64,000 nucleotides of DNA from an uncultured Candidatus Saccharibacteria bacterium (GCA_947307225.1 CAMZIL010000002.1:23459-87458), one strand, 5' to 3'. Positions 24,674 through 35,339 are shown, numbered from the stretch's first letter. Notes: a model not told the origin generated them from the sequence alone. Numbers and translations: made by a program.

Positions 24674-25933
24674 ATGATTGATTTTAGGTGCGATTATAAA
24701 GGTTTAATCTCTGACGAAGAGCTAAACGAGCGTGTTGCATTGACGCGTCAGTTTGTGGCGCGGGCGCAGCAGGACGGTTTTGGTGGCTGGGTGGATTTGC
24801 CAGTAAACTACGACCGCGACGAATTTGCACGTATTAAGTCAGCAGCAGCTCAGATTAATGCAGATTCAGATTATTTGATTTGTGTTGGCATTGGTGGCAG
24901 CTATCTCGGTCATCGTGCCGTGATTGAGGCGCTCGGCGGTGAACGTGGTCGTACGAAGATCCTCTATGCTGGCAATTCGCTCAGCGCGCGCGAGCTCGAA
25001 AAAGTCGTGAAGCAACTCGGCGCCGCAGATTTCTCCGTAAATGTGATTTCGAAGTCTGGCACGACAACGGAGCCAGCAGTGGCATTCCGCACTTTCAAGA
25101 AGCTTCTGATCGATAAATACGGCGAGGAAGCGGCGGCGAAGCGCATTTATGCGACGACGGACGCAAACAAGGGCGCGCTGCATGATGAGGCAGTTGCAAA
25201 AGGCTATACGACTTTTGTGGTGCCGGATAATATCGGTGGTCGCTATTCGGTTTTGACCGGGGTTGGTTTGCTCGCAATTGCGGTAGCGGGAATTGATATT
25301 GATAGGTTGATGGATGGCGCAGAGGAAGAGCGTACGGCTTTGATTTCTGATGGCGGCAAGGCGGCAGAATATGCGGTTCTTCGCAATGTTATGCTTGAGA
25401 AAGGCTATAACATTGAGGTATTGGCGAACTTCGAGCCGAGCTTTATGTATTTTAATGAATGGTGGAAGCAGCTATTCGGCGAAAGCGAAGGCAAAGAGGG
25501 CAAGGGTATTTTCCCGGCCAGCGTAATTTATTCGACCGATCTTCATTCGATGGGGCAATACATGCAGGAAGGTCGCCGTGCTTTGTTTGAGACTTTTGTC
25601 GAGATCGCTGGTGACTATGCCGGTGTGACGGTGCCGGGTTCTGCCGAGAACCTTGATGGCCTGCAGTATTTGGAAGGTCGTGAGCTCGATAGCATTTGTA
25701 AGGTTGCAGCTCAGGCGACGCGCGAAGCGCATGCGGCGGGCGGTGTGCCGGTAACACAAATAACCATGCCAAACATCGATGAGCGTTCACTTGGTGCGTT
25801 GATTTACTTCTTTGAGATGGCTTGCGCATTGAGCGCCTTTACGCTTGGCGTGAACCCATTTAACCAGCCAGGCGTTGAGGCTTACAAAACGCGCATGTTT
25901 GAACTATTAGGTAAACCTGGCTACAATAACTAA
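24674..25933 (+). CDS. pgi: Glucose-6-phosphate isomerase
   Basis: Interconverts glucose-6-phosphate and fructose-6-phosphate in glycolysis. Family blocks are ICVGIGGSYLGHRAVIEAL, SKSGTTTEPAVAFR, GGRYSVLTGVGLL, the YSTDLHSMGQYMQEGRR region with the catalytic His, and NPFNQPGVEAYK with the catalytic Lys. At 419 residues it is a compact bacterial form. CGGAGG precedes the ATG. One nucleotide separates its stop from the next gene, and the three genes 24674-27235 form an operon. Confidence 0.95.
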   Translation: MIDFRCDYKGLISDEELNERVALTRQFVARAQQDGFGGWVDLPVNYDRDEFARIKSAAAQINADSDYLICVGIGGSYLGHRAVIEALGGERGRTKILYAGNSLSARELEKVVKQLGAADFSVNVISKSGTTTEPAVAFRTFKKLLIDKYGEEAAAKRIYATTDANKGALHDEAVAKGYTTFVVPDNIGGRYSVLTGVGLLAIAVAGIDIDRLMDGAEEERTALISDGGKAAEYAVLRNVMLEKGYNIEVLANFEPSFMYFNEWWKQLFGESEGKEGKGIFPASVIYSTDLHSMGQYMQEGRRALFETFVEIAGDYAGVTVPGSAENLDGLQYLEGRELDSICKVAAQATREAHAAGGVPVTQITMPNIDERSLGALIYFFEMACALSAFTLGVNPFNQPGVEAYKTRMFELLGKPGYNN

Positions 25934-25934
25934 G

Positions 25935-26402
25935 ATGTTTTTCAATTTCGTAAAGATATTTCTGATTTCGATGGTGCCGCTGATTGAGCTCCGCGGTGCG
26001 ATTCCGATTTCGCAGGTTTGGGGTATGCCACCAATCCCTTCGTATATCGTATGTATTATCGGAAATATGCTGCCGGTGCCTTTCATTTATCTGTTTGCGG
26101 CGCGTTTTTTGGAGTGGGGCAAGGACAAGAAGGCGATTGGCAAGTTTTGCTCTTGGTGTCTAAAGAAGGGGCATAAGGCAGGCAAAAAACTATCCGATAA
26201 GGCCGGCGAAAAGGGCGCATTCATTGCATTGCTATTATTCGTCGGGATCCCACTTCCTGGTACGGGTGCCTGGACGGGCACTTTGGCGGCCAGCTTCCTT
26301 GGGTTTGGTTTCAAAAAGTCGGCAATCGCTGTAATGTGCGGCGTATTGTTGGCGGGTATTATTATGATGACAGCTAGCGCATTAGGAGTAGCATTACTAT
26401 GA
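25935..26402 (+). CDS. COG2426 small multidrug-export-like membrane protein
   Basis: A 155-residue protein with about four hydrophobic segments, matching the PF06695/COG2426 family annotated as putative small multidrug export protein. Typical blocks are SMVPLIELRGAIPIS at the N-terminus, and LFVGIPLPGTGAWTGTLAA followed by MCGVLLAG near the C-terminus. The function in this family is poorly established. It is tightly packed between pgi and a DsbA-like gene, overlapping the latter by ATGA. Confidence 0.82.
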   Translation: MFFNFVKIFLISMVPLIELRGAIPISQVWGMPPIPSYIVCIIGNMLPVPFIYLFAARFLEWGKDKKAIGKFCSWCLKKGHKAGKKLSDKAGEKGAFIALLLFVGIPLPGTGAWTGTLAASFLGFGFKKSAIAVMCGVLLAGIIMMTASALGVALL

Positions 26403-27235
26403 CAGAGAAAAAGACAGCAAAGACAAAGAAGGTGGCAAAGACTAGTGAATACAAGAACGCCGTGAAAGGCAAAAAGAAAGGTACGGTCGTCGTTTCGCAG
26501 ACCTATGTCGCTGTGATGGCGATTATTATCGCTGTGCAGACCCTAGTAATTCTAGTTTTAATGATGGCGCTGACGACTTCATTGAATGGCAAGGGCATTG
26601 ATTCGCTATTTGGCGGTGAGCAGACTGCGCAGCGCCAAGACCGCGACATTAGGCACGGCGGGATTATCGCAGCATCGCCCGAAAGCGGTAATATTGGCGA
26701 ACATGTTCGCGGCAAGAAGGATTCAAAAGTTGTCTTTATCTGGTATACCGATATGCAGTGCCCGGCTTGCGCGCAGATGTGGCCAATCATCGAGGCGCTC
26801 TATGCGAAATATAGTGACAAGGTGGCATTCGTGACGCGTTATTTGCCACTAAATATGCATCCATACGCTCGTCCGGCTTCGATTGCGCTAGAATCGGCTG
26901 ATGCGCAAGGTTATTATTACGAGATGATGTCGGCTCTCTTTACGCGTCGCAATGACTGGGTATATGTCAGCGACGAAGATATGCTCGCGGATCGTTTTGA
27001 TGAAATCTTTAAGGAAGCCAGTGGCGGTAAGGGCGACGGCGTAAAATTCCGCGAAGGGCTGAATCGTGAAGAATACGGCAAGAAAGTTGATCACGATATG
27101 AAGCTGGCGCGTGAAGATAGCCTCACTTCTACGCCAACAGTCTTTATTAACGGCCGCGAGATTGACTTTGCGAATGCCTCCGAGGGCGCGTCGACGGCAT
27201 TTATCAACGCAATCGAAGACGCATTGAACAAATAA
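26399..27235 (+). CDS. DsbA-like thiol-disulfide oxidoreductase, membrane anchored
   Basis: A 278-residue protein with a Lys-rich cytoplasmic N-terminus, a transmembrane segment at about 35-57 and a thioredoxin-fold domain of the DsbA/BdbD type. The active site CPAC is in TDMQCPACAQMWP near residue 120, and the cis-Pro loop TSTPTVFINGREI lies near 240. It should introduce or shuffle disulfides in exported proteins. A partner DsbB/VKOR is not in the window. The gene is translationally coupled to the COG2426 gene and ends at a terminator. Confidence 0.85.
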   Translation: MTEKKTAKTKKVAKTSEYKNAVKGKKKGTVVVSQTYVAVMAIIIAVQTLVILVLMMALTTSLNGKGIDSLFGGEQTAQRQDRDIRHGGIIAASPESGNIGEHVRGKKDSKVVFIWYTDMQCPACAQMWPIIEALYAKYSDKVAFVTRYLPLNMHPYARPASIALESADAQGYYYEMMSALFTRRNDWVYVSDEDMLADRFDEIFKEASGGKGDGVKFREGLNREEYGKKVDHDMKLAREDSLTSTPTVFINGREIDFANASEGASTAFINAIEDALNK

Positions 27236-27263
27236 AAAAATCTCCCCGAAAGGGGAGATTTTT
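27234..27263. terminator. Bidirectional terminator
   Basis: Stem AAATCTCCCC-GAAA-GGGGAGATTT between the DsbA-like gene and convergent eno. Confidence 0.92.
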
Positions 27264-27268
27264 GTTGG

Positions 27269-28588
<1,320 letters not shown>

Positions 28589-28675
28589 TTAAATAAACAA
28601 AAGCTTAATTGATATAATTTTAGCATATATGATACTATTAAGCTAAAGTTTATTTTAAAGGAGGGCATTTTGACC

Positions 28676-28999
28676 ATGGCTACAAAGAAGCAGCCAGCCA
28701 CCAAGAAGAGCACCGTCGTAAAGAAGTCTTCTGGTGCAACCAAAACTACTAAACGTCGCGTTTCAGCAGAGATGCTTTACAAGGAGCGCAATCCAGAGCG
28801 CCATCAGGCAACCGGTAAATATAAATTCTTCTATATTATGTTTGCTTGTACTACGCTTTTCTTCGCGGCTCTTAGCGTATGGCTTTTTGTGTTCGCTAGC
28901 GAAACTCAAAACAAGTACGAAGCTGTTGATGCTTGCGTACGCGCACACACTAGCTGTAACGTTCGTCTCGAAGACAACAAGTACAGCGTTGAGGAGTAA
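28676..28999 (+). CDS. Small membrane protein with Lys-rich histone-like N-terminus
   Basis: About 107 residues. The first 40 are ATKKQPATKKSTVVKKSSG-like and basic; a single hydrophobic segment lies at about 62-82 and a Cys-containing polar end (DACVRAHTSCNVRL) is probably external. An in-frame TTG at 28670 would add two residues and sits at a better distance (5 nt) from AAGGAGG than the ATG (11 nt), so either start may be used. The gene is 6 nt from the next reading frame, probably an operon. Confidence 0.62.
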   Translation: MATKKQPATKKSTVVKKSSGATKTTKRRVSAEMLYKERNPERHQATGKYKFFYIMFACTTLFFAALSVWLFVFASETQNKYEAVDACVRAHTSCNVRLEDNKYSVEE

Positions 29000-29005
29000 T
29001 AAATA

Positions 29006-30571
29006 ATGGATGACGATAAATATCGCGAAGGGTTTGGCGACGCCGCTCCTGCTACCGATCCATCGGTAACGGATGCCGCTGCTGAGCTCAACGCAGAACA
29101 GGCTGCTGCCGTAGAGGCACAGGCTGAGGAAGATTTTATTTCCGCTCCAGAGGATACTGTAAACCCATTGGTTCCAGCTCCAGATGATGATGCGGAAAAT
29201 CGCCTAGAGGGTGCAATCGGCTCCGGCAATCTTGAAGCCGATTATCCTGATGAGGCCGCTCCTGCTGCAGAGAGCAATGAAGGCAACATGATTCTTGATA
29301 GCGCTGCCGAGACGGTCAGCGAAGCTCCTGCTACGGAGACTCCTGTCGAGGCTGCTCCTGCCGAAGAACCAGTTGTTGCTGCCGAGGCTCCTGCCGAAGC
29401 TGCTCCAGCTGCCAGTATTCTTGGCGGTTCTGAACAGCCAGCTGCTGAGGCTGCTGCTCCAGTTGCTGCTGCGCCAAAGAAGTCTAAGAAAGGCTTGATC
29501 ATTGGCATTATCATCACCTTGGTCGTCTTGATCGGCGCTAGTGTTGGTATCTTGCTATGGCTCATCTTGGGTAACAACCCAGATAAGATTTTGGGCGATG
29601 CGCTCGTAAATCTCTACAAGTCCGAAAACGTTGTCGCTACTGGTACTTTAGAGTACAAGAACAGCGATGGCGATACGAATACTGCCACTTTCGAGATTTC
29701 CAAAGATGGCGGCAATATTGGCGGTAGTGGCTCTATCGAAGCCGAGGCTGAAGGCAAGAAGATCACGCTAAACTTTTCCGCATCTTACATTGAGGGCGGC
29801 AATGCTTACTTCATGTTTGAAAACCTCAAGAGCCTAAAGAAGATAATTCTTAACGGCAGCGGTTCTGCTTCCGCTTCTGCAAAGAAGATCTACGAAAAGC
29901 TAATCGACGCTATCGTCGAAAAGGTTGATGGTCAATGGTACAAGCTTAATTCTGCTAATTCAAAGCAGATCAGCATGCTTGGCGATACTTCCTGTTTCTT
30001 CGATAGTATCGACGATGCAATGAGCAGTGAGTCGATGGAAAAAATCGCTTCCGTCTACAAGGAGCATCCTTTCCTAAAGGTTAAGGAAGGTTCCAAGAAG
30101 GAATCCGATGATGGCGTCGATTACTACACTGTTGTTATCGATGAAGACGAAGAGAAAGCTTTTTCCGATAAGGCAAAAGAGAACGATGCTGTAAAGAAGC
30201 TCTACTCCTGCACCGAAAAGAGCAGCAAAACTTCTAGCGATTCTGATGAGAAGAAGAGCAGCAGCACCGATGTAGAAGAGTATCGCATCGGCATTAAGTC
30301 CGGCAAGATCGTTTCTATCGAGTTTGTCGCAAACGAAGGCAAGAAGACTGAAGCTAAGACCAAGCTCGATCTAACTTACGATAAGAAATCCGTCAATGAG
30401 CCAGATGGCGCACGCGATGCAAGCAAACTCATGGAAGATATTTCGTCTGCCGTGATTGATAGCTTCTGCGGCTCATACACTGGCAACACGCGTCAGTTGT
30501 GCGAACAAACCTTTGGTAATATGGGCATAGGTAGTATGCTTGGTGGCCTTGGTGGCGGCATTAATACCTAG
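29006..30571 (+). CDS. Large surface protein with acidic Ala/Glu/Pro tail, one TM and an extracytoplasmic domain
   Basis: Unrecognised 521-residue protein. Residues 1-~160 are acidic and low complexity with many EAPAEAAP-type units, then Lys residues and one transmembrane segment at about 166-190. The ~330-residue external part is Ser/Lys/Glu-rich with a Cys pair region (SCFFD, YSCTEK, SFCGSYTG, LCEQTFG) that could form disulfides, fitting the DsbA-like protein encoded nearby. No signal peptide is present. It ends in a Gly-rich stretch. A terminator follows at 30591-30619. Confidence 0.6.
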   Translation: MDDDKYREGFGDAAPATDPSVTDAAAELNAEQAAAVEAQAEEDFISAPEDTVNPLVPAPDDDAENRLEGAIGSGNLEADYPDEAAPAAESNEGNMILDSAAETVSEAPATETPVEAAPAEEPVVAAEAPAEAAPAASILGGSEQPAAEAAAPVAAAPKKSKKGLIIGIIITLVVLIGASVGILLWLILGNNPDKILGDALVNLYKSENVVATGTLEYKNSDGDTNTATFEISKDGGNIGGSGSIEAEAEGKKITLNFSASYIEGGNAYFMFENLKSLKKIILNGSGSASASAKKIYEKLIDAIVEKVDGQWYKLNSANSKQISMLGDTSCFFDSIDDAMSSESMEKIASVYKEHPFLKVKEGSKKESDDGVDYYTVVIDEDEEKAFSDKAKENDAVKKLYSCTEKSSKTSSDSDEKKSSSTDVEEYRIGIKSGKIVSIEFVANEGKKTEAKTKLDLTYDKKSVNEPDGARDASKLMEDISSAVIDSFCGSYTGNTRQLCEQTFGNMGIGSMLGGLGGGINT

Positions 30572-30590
30572 TTAAAACAAAAAGCATGAG

Positions 30591-30619
30591 AATCCGCTCA
30601 AGAAATTGGGCGGATTTTT
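30591..30619 (+). terminator. Rho-independent terminator
   Basis: Stem AATCCGC ... GCGGATT followed by TTTTG. Confidence 0.82.
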
Positions 30620-30635
30620 GTTGTAGAATAATAGT

Positions 30636-31910
30636 ATGACGCCTAAGCTTAAAGAAAAGCTAAAGGAACTTCCGCGCGAACCGGGGGTGTATTTTCATAA
30701 GAACCGCGCGGGTGAAGTGATCTATGTCGGCAAGGCGGCGGTTTTGCGTAATCGTGTGCGCCAATATTTTCAGTCTCCAGAGCGTAAAGATGCCAAGACG
30801 CGTGCGTTAGTGGCGGAGATTGATGATACGGACTGGATTGTCGTTGATACAGAGATGGATGCGCTATTTCTCGAGAGCGAAATGATCAAGCGCTATATGC
30901 CGAAATGGAATATTTTGTTGCGTGACGATAAGTCTGTGAGCTATGTGCGTATTGATATGAAGTCTGAAGTGCCATACGTGACGATGACACGCAATCCGGA
31001 GGATGATGGCGCAGAGTATTTCGGTCCGTATTATGGTAAAACGGCCATTACGCGCGCACTTAGGATTTTACGTAAGATTTTCCCATATTATGACCGACCA
31101 TATACTGGCAGAAAGACATTGAATACGGATCTTGGTTTGACGCCGGGGATCGAGTCGGGAAAGATGACCCCGCGCGATTACAAGCATAATTTGCGTCGGA
31201 TGATTAGTTATCTGAAGGGCAATCGCAAACGTCTCGTCCGCGACATTGAAAAGTTGATGTATGAGGCGGCGGCGAACGGCGAATACGAACGTGCAGCAGA
31301 GTATCGCAATCAGTTCTTTGGCCTGAAGGGATTGGGCACGAAGATTGTGTTTTCGGATAAAGAATACCTAGATATATCCAGCGATCAGGCGCTGCAGGAT
31401 TTGCAGGATTTGTTAGAGCTAAAGAAGCCGCCGGTTCGGATTGAGGGCTACGATATTAGCCATCAATCGGGTACGAATGTTGTCGGTTCAATGGTCTGTT
31501 TTATTAATGGTGTAGCAGATCGAACGAAGTATAAACGCTTCAAGTTGCGCAAGCAGCAGAATAACGACCCAGAAAGCATGCTCGAGGTGCTCACTCGTCG
31601 CCTGAATCACCTAGAAGATTGGGGGCGACCGGACTTGATTGTGCTCGATGGTTCGGTTGGGCAGCTGAGTGCCGTGCGTGAGCTTTGCGAAAAGGCCGGT
31701 GTGCCGGTGATTGGACGTGATAAGAGTGGCGACCATAGCCGAAATGCGCGCGTACGTATCGTGTTGCCGCGTAGAAAAGAGGATTACGAGATGGCCGAGT
31801 TGGCGCCAGATAGCCATATTGCTAAGCTGATCGCGAGAATTGACGACGAGAGCCATCGCTTTGCGATCCAGTACCATACTTTATTAAAACGCAAGGATGC
31901 GTTAAAATAG
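30636..31910 (+). CDS. uvrC: Excinuclease ABC subunit C, lacking the C-terminal HhH domain
   Basis: UvrC makes the two incisions in nucleotide excision repair. The GIY-YIG domain (GVYFHKNRAGEVIYVGKA, then RVRQYF) is at residues 15-95, a UVR motif near 215-235 (YEAAANGEYERAAEYRNQ), and the RNase H-like 5' nuclease domain from about 265 (IEGYDISHQSGTNVVGSMVCF, LIVLDGSVGQLSAV). The protein is 424 residues against ~600 usual, and it ends just where the tandem helix-hairpin-helix DNA-binding domain should start. TAGAAT (30624-30629) is exactly 6 nt before the ATG. Confidence 0.9.
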   Translation: MTPKLKEKLKELPREPGVYFHKNRAGEVIYVGKAAVLRNRVRQYFQSPERKDAKTRALVAEIDDTDWIVVDTEMDALFLESEMIKRYMPKWNILLRDDKSVSYVRIDMKSEVPYVTMTRNPEDDGAEYFGPYYGKTAITRALRILRKIFPYYDRPYTGRKTLNTDLGLTPGIESGKMTPRDYKHNLRRMISYLKGNRKRLVRDIEKLMYEAAANGEYERAAEYRNQFFGLKGLGTKIVFSDKEYLDISSDQALQDLQDLLELKKPPVRIEGYDISHQSGTNVVGSMVCFINGVADRTKYKRFKLRKQQNNDPESMLEVLTRRLNHLEDWGRPDLIVLDGSVGQLSAVRELCEKAGVPVIGRDKSGDHSRNARVRIVLPRRKEDYEMAELAPDSHIAKLIARIDDESHRFAIQYHTLLKRKDALK

Positions 31911-31914
31911 GCTT

Positions 31915-32292
31915 ATGGTAAAGAGGCAGGTCCTGAGCTTTATTTTGCGTTGGTTTGTTTCCAGCGTCGCGATGTATATCTGTATAAATTTTTTTGCCAC
32001 CTTCAAAGAAGGCTCCGAAGTTATGCGGTCGAGCTTTTGGCTCTATCTGTCGGCTGGTCTTATTTTCTCGGTAGTCAACACGGTAGTAAAGCCAGTTTTG
32101 ACGATTTTCTCGCTGCCGCTAATCTTCTTAACGCTAGGTTTGTTCACGATTTTGGTGAATGCCGCGGTGGTTGGTTTAACGATTTGGCTAATGCCGGATG
32201 TACAGATGACATTCTGGGGTGCAATTGAAAGCTGTTTGTTGATTTCGGTGATAAATTACCTTGTCAATCTGGCAATGCCTGATGTAAAATAG
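31915..32292 (+). CDS. Phage-holin-4-superfamily membrane protein (PF04020-like)
   Basis: A 125-residue protein with four hydrophobic segments. SFILRWFVSSVAMYIC near the start, the VVNTVVKPVLTIFSLPLI block and TLGLFTILVNA match the PF04020/COG1950 family (often called phage holin family protein), which is widespread in chromosomes and not evidence of a prophage. TAAAAT (31903-31908), inside the end of uvrC, is exactly 6 nt before the ATG. Confidence 0.82.
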   Translation: MVKRQVLSFILRWFVSSVAMYICINFFATFKEGSEVMRSSFWLYLSAGLIFSVVNTVVKPVLTIFSLPLIFLTLGLFTILVNAAVVGLTIWLMPDVQMTFWGAIESCLLISVINYLVNLAMPDVK

Positions 32293-32296
32293 ATCT

Positions 32297-32521
32297 ATGG
32301 AAATAGGTGCGTTTTGTAATACTGTTACCGGCATTTCTGCCGTATTATTGATTCTTTTGATTTTGTTGCAGCAGCGCGGTGCAAGCCTCGGTGCTGGCTT
32401 TGGCGCTAGCGGCGAGCTCTTTACTGAGCGCCGTGGCCTCGAAAAATCAATGTTCAATACGACGGTTGTTATTGCCTTTATCTTTGCGTTGTCGATTCTA
32501 GCAACATTAATCGTAGGATAA
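32297..32521 (+). CDS. secG: Protein-export membrane protein SecG
   Basis: A 74-residue protein with two transmembrane segments and the SecG loop: LLILLILLQQRGASLGAGFG matches the conserved L-Q-x-x-x-x-x-G-L-G-x-x-F pattern, followed by ERRGLEK and a second helix. Part of the SecYEG translocon. TAAAAT (32285-32290) is exactly 6 nt before the ATG. The stop abuts the start of the substrate-binding protein gene. Confidence 0.85.
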   Translation: MEIGAFCNTVTGISAVLLILLILLQQRGASLGAGFGASGELFTERRGLEKSMFNTTVVIAFIFALSILATLIVG

Positions 32522-34309
32522 ATGAGTATTATCAGAAAAAAGAGTGGGCGCAGTCGTTTTAGCCGTAAGAAGATTGCGGATTTTTACCATGAGTCGACCG
32601 ATAAGGTAGGCAAGCATTTTTCTGATAATTTTATTTCACGTATCAAGAACGTGCATGAGGTACGTTTATGGGTGATAGAGTGGGTGCTTTTGATGGTCGT
32701 GGTCTTTTTGTTCGCGATTGTCCAGATCATGTGGTACGGCGATTCGTATGAGACCGAGGCATTCGTCCGCGGCGGCAACTACTCGGAGGCGGTTTTGGGC
32801 GAAATCAACTCTATGAATCCTCTTTATGCGGCAACAAATGCCGAAAAGACTCTCGGTAAGCTTTTGTTTGCAAACTTGGTTGCGCCTGATACGTCTGGCC
32901 ACAACAAAGGTGAACTCGCAAAAACTATTACGATGGATAAAGAGGGAAAAGTATGGACAGTCACTTTGCGCGACAAGCTATATTGGTCGGATGGGGAACC
33001 AATCACTGCTGATGACATTATTTATACCGTCGGTTTGATCCGCGATAATAGCGCAAAAACGACCGTTTCGGCTGATTTCTCACGCGTTACGACGAAAAAG
33101 ATCAACGAAAAGACAGTAGAGTTTACCTTGCCGGCGACCTATGTTGACTTTATTGATACGCTAGAATTTCCTTTGGTGCCAAAGCATATTCTTGGCAACA
33201 TTAGCCCTGCGCTCGTTTACGAAAGTGAGTTTTCGAAGAAGCCAGTTTCTTCTGGCCCGTTCGTCTTGAATGCCGTGCAGAAGGCGGGCGCTACGAGCCT
33301 TAATACGAATACGATCTATCTAAACCGCAACACTCGCTACTTCTTGCCTGATACAAAGCTTGATACCTTTACGCTAAAGACTTATACGAAGCGTGATGAC
33401 ATTGTGTCGGCAATGAATTCGTCCGACGTTTCTGCGACAGCCGAACTAAGCGAAGCGATGTCATCGAAGCTCGAAAAGAATATTTCGGCCCGCGAGAGTC
33501 TTTTGAATAGTGGCGCATTTGCGTTTTTGAATACGGCAAGTGATGTTTTAAAGAACCGCGGTTTGCGTCAGGCGATTCGCCAGGGTATTAACCTTGCAAA
33601 GATCCGCGAAGGCATTGACGACACGCGCCTGCTTGATTATCCGATTTTGGAGAATCAGGAAAAGTTGAATTATCCAGAGTTGACGAAGTACGATCGAAAA
33701 GCGGCAAAGGAATTGATCGAGAAATCTGGCTGTCAGTATGACAAGAATGGCAAGTTGCTTGATAAGGACGGTGGAGTCGTACTGATTAATATTGCCGTCC
33801 AGAAGCGCGATATGTTGATGAAAGTTGCGAATAGGTTTGCCGATGAATTGCGCGCTCTTGGCTTTGAGGTTTCGGTAAACGAATACGACGAATCGAAGGC
33901 AGCGGCAGACTTCTTTACGGCCGTTGTTCGTCCGCGCGATTACGATATTTTGATCTACGAAATCGATCTTGGCGTCAGCGCCGATCCGTATGTTTACTAC
34001 AACTCGACACAGATTTCGACGAGCGGTTGGAACTTTAGTAATTACACCAATAGCCTAGTTGATGACGCTTTGCTTTCGGCGCACACGACGACGAATATGA
34101 GCATTCGTAAGGCGAAGTATGAGTACTTCTTGAAGGCTTGGATGGCGGATGTGCCAGCGATTGGCCTCTATCGTTCGAGCTTGAAGTATTACTACGACGA
34201 GAAGGTGAGCATTTACTCTGAAGATTTACATATGACGGATGTCTTGGACCGTTTTAATGACGTGCGCTATTGGGCGTCAGAGAAGCGCTCCGTGAATATT
34301 ACGCCATAA
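32522..34309 (+). CDS. Oligopeptide ABC transporter substrate-binding protein (SBP family 5), membrane anchored
   Basis: A 595-residue extracytoplasmic solute-binding protein. A basic cytoplasmic start and a transmembrane segment at about 55-75 replace the usual lipoprotein signal. The SBP family-5 core is evident: INSMNPLYAA, the VTLRDKLYWSDGEPITADDIIYTV block, LVPKHIL, and later GLRQAIRQGINL and the YDILIYEIDLGVSADPY region. It should bind oligopeptides, a plausible nutrient for an organism without amino acid synthesis. Permease and ATPase genes are not adjacent. It directly follows secG (no gap). Confidence 0.88.
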   Translation: MSIIRKKSGRSRFSRKKIADFYHESTDKVGKHFSDNFISRIKNVHEVRLWVIEWVLLMVVVFLFAIVQIMWYGDSYETEAFVRGGNYSEAVLGEINSMNPLYAATNAEKTLGKLLFANLVAPDTSGHNKGELAKTITMDKEGKVWTVTLRDKLYWSDGEPITADDIIYTVGLIRDNSAKTTVSADFSRVTTKKINEKTVEFTLPATYVDFIDTLEFPLVPKHILGNISPALVYESEFSKKPVSSGPFVLNAVQKAGATSLNTNTIYLNRNTRYFLPDTKLDTFTLKTYTKRDDIVSAMNSSDVSATAELSEAMSSKLEKNISARESLLNSGAFAFLNTASDVLKNRGLRQAIRQGINLAKIREGIDDTRLLDYPILENQEKLNYPELTKYDRKAAKELIEKSGCQYDKNGKLLDKDGGVVLINIAVQKRDMLMKVANRFADELRALGFEVSVNEYDESKAAADFFTAVVRPRDYDILIYEIDLGVSADPYVYYNSTQISTSGWNFSNYTNSLVDDALLSAHTTTNMSIRKAKYEYFLKAWMADVPAIGLYRSSLKYYYDEKVSIYSEDLHMTDVLDRFNDVRYWASEKRSVNITP

Positions 34310-34353
34310 ACGTTTTACAATTACGCTGAAGTGTGCTAAGATATCTCTATCTG

Positions 34354-34444
34354 CGCCCGTGGTGGAATTGGTAGACACGCTAGCTTGAGGTGCTAGTGGC
34401 TATTCAAACGGCTGTGCTAGTTCGAGTCTAGTCGGGCGCACCAA
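34354..34444 (+). tRNA. tRNA-Leu(GAG)
   Basis: Acceptor GCGCCCG pairs with CGGGCGC and CCA is encoded. Anticodon stem CTAGC/GCTAG encloses loop TTGAGGT, giving GAG. Long variable arm. Confidence 0.95.
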
Positions 34445-34449
34445 GTTTT

Positions 34450-34478
34450 AAAAAGAACGGCCTTCGGGCTGCTTTTTT
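34450..34478 (+). terminator. Terminator after tRNA-Leu(GAG)
   Basis: Short CGGCC-TTCG-GGCTG hairpin followed by TTTTTT. Confidence 0.7.
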
Positions 34479-34514
34479 GTTTGAGAAAAACATATGTAGT
34501 ATACTGAAATTATT

Positions 34515-35243
34515 ATGATTGGACGCCCACATATTTCTTTTGGCATTATACATAATCGCACTCGTCAGGGTAATTATGAGGCGAAACGACGCAGTGACGA
34601 GCTGGCTAAAAAGAGGCAAAATAACGATGTGTATGATGACGAGGATGGAAATGTTGTGCCGCATAAAGTTAAATCTTGGACAGAGATGGCAAAAGAGGCC
34701 AAAGCCGAGCACAAACGTATCGAAGAACAGCGTCGCAAAAGTAGGCAGTATAGGCTCGAAGAGTTAGCTAAGAGAAAGGCGTACGAAGAGGCTATTTGGG
34801 GTGCAAAATGGGATCAAAATTCCGATGACGATAAGTATAGGCTACTGTGCAGTCATCTCATAAAAATTGCAGGTATTGTGCCTGCTTATATAAGATTTTT
34901 GGATAGTACGGATTGGGATACGGAAAGACGCATGTATGGCTGGTTGCTTGACGGAAAGGGCTATAAACTCCTTAGGTCACTAAAGAAGACTCGCATTGCG
35001 GCTAAGACTGCGCCGGAGAAGGATAAACTGGAATATGAACGCCTGACGGCTCGTATCTGTGAGCTGGATGCGCATGGTGGCATGACGCCATTGGGATATT
35101 TGATAGCAAAGAGAAAGCTGCGAGAGGAGCATAGGGCCGCGATTGGCGACAAGCCGACTCGTACCGATGAAATGGAGACCTTCGGCGAAGAGATTATGAA
35201 GGCAGGTGAGATTTCGTCGGAAAAGAAAAACGAACGAGAGTAA
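34515..35243 (+). CDS. Charged helical hypothetical protein
   Basis: Unrecognised 242-residue soluble protein. The N-terminus (IGRPHISFGIIHNRTRQGNYEAKRR) is followed by a long Lys/Glu/Arg-rich helical or coiled-coil stretch (about 55-105) and a more globular middle containing LCSHLIKIAGIVPAYIRFLD. TATACT (34500-34505) is 9 nt upstream of the ATG. The gene lies directly downstream of a tRNA-Leu, together with a second unrecognised gene, which suggests an accessory insertion, though no integrase is seen. Confidence 0.55.
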   Translation: MIGRPHISFGIIHNRTRQGNYEAKRRSDELAKKRQNNDVYDDEDGNVVPHKVKSWTEMAKEAKAEHKRIEEQRRKSRQYRLEELAKRKAYEEAIWGAKWDQNSDDDKYRLLCSHLIKIAGIVPAYIRFLDSTDWDTERRMYGWLLDGKGYKLLRSLKKTRIAAKTAPEKDKLEYERLTARICELDAHGGMTPLGYLIAKRKLREEHRAAIGDKPTRTDEMETFGEEIMKAGEISSEKKNERE

Positions 35244-35254
35244 CTGAGACCATA

Positions 35255-35282
35255 TTGATTTTTGAAACAATTATGGTATTAT
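35255..35282 (+). promoter_or_regulatory. Promoter TTGATT-16-TATTAT
   Basis: -35 at 35255-35260 and -10 at 35277-35282, with a ~50-nt 5' UTR before the Shine-Dalgarno sequence of the next gene. Confidence 0.6.
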
Positions 35283-35339
35283 TCTTCCATGGATTTGGGG
35301 GAGTTCGGTACATTTCAAAGATGGGTACAGGAGGTTCTT

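Noticed and set aside
31915..32292. Prophage remnant suggested by the holin-family protein
   Set aside because: PF04020-like proteins are common chromosomal membrane proteins; no other phage gene is present and the neighbours are uvrC and secG.
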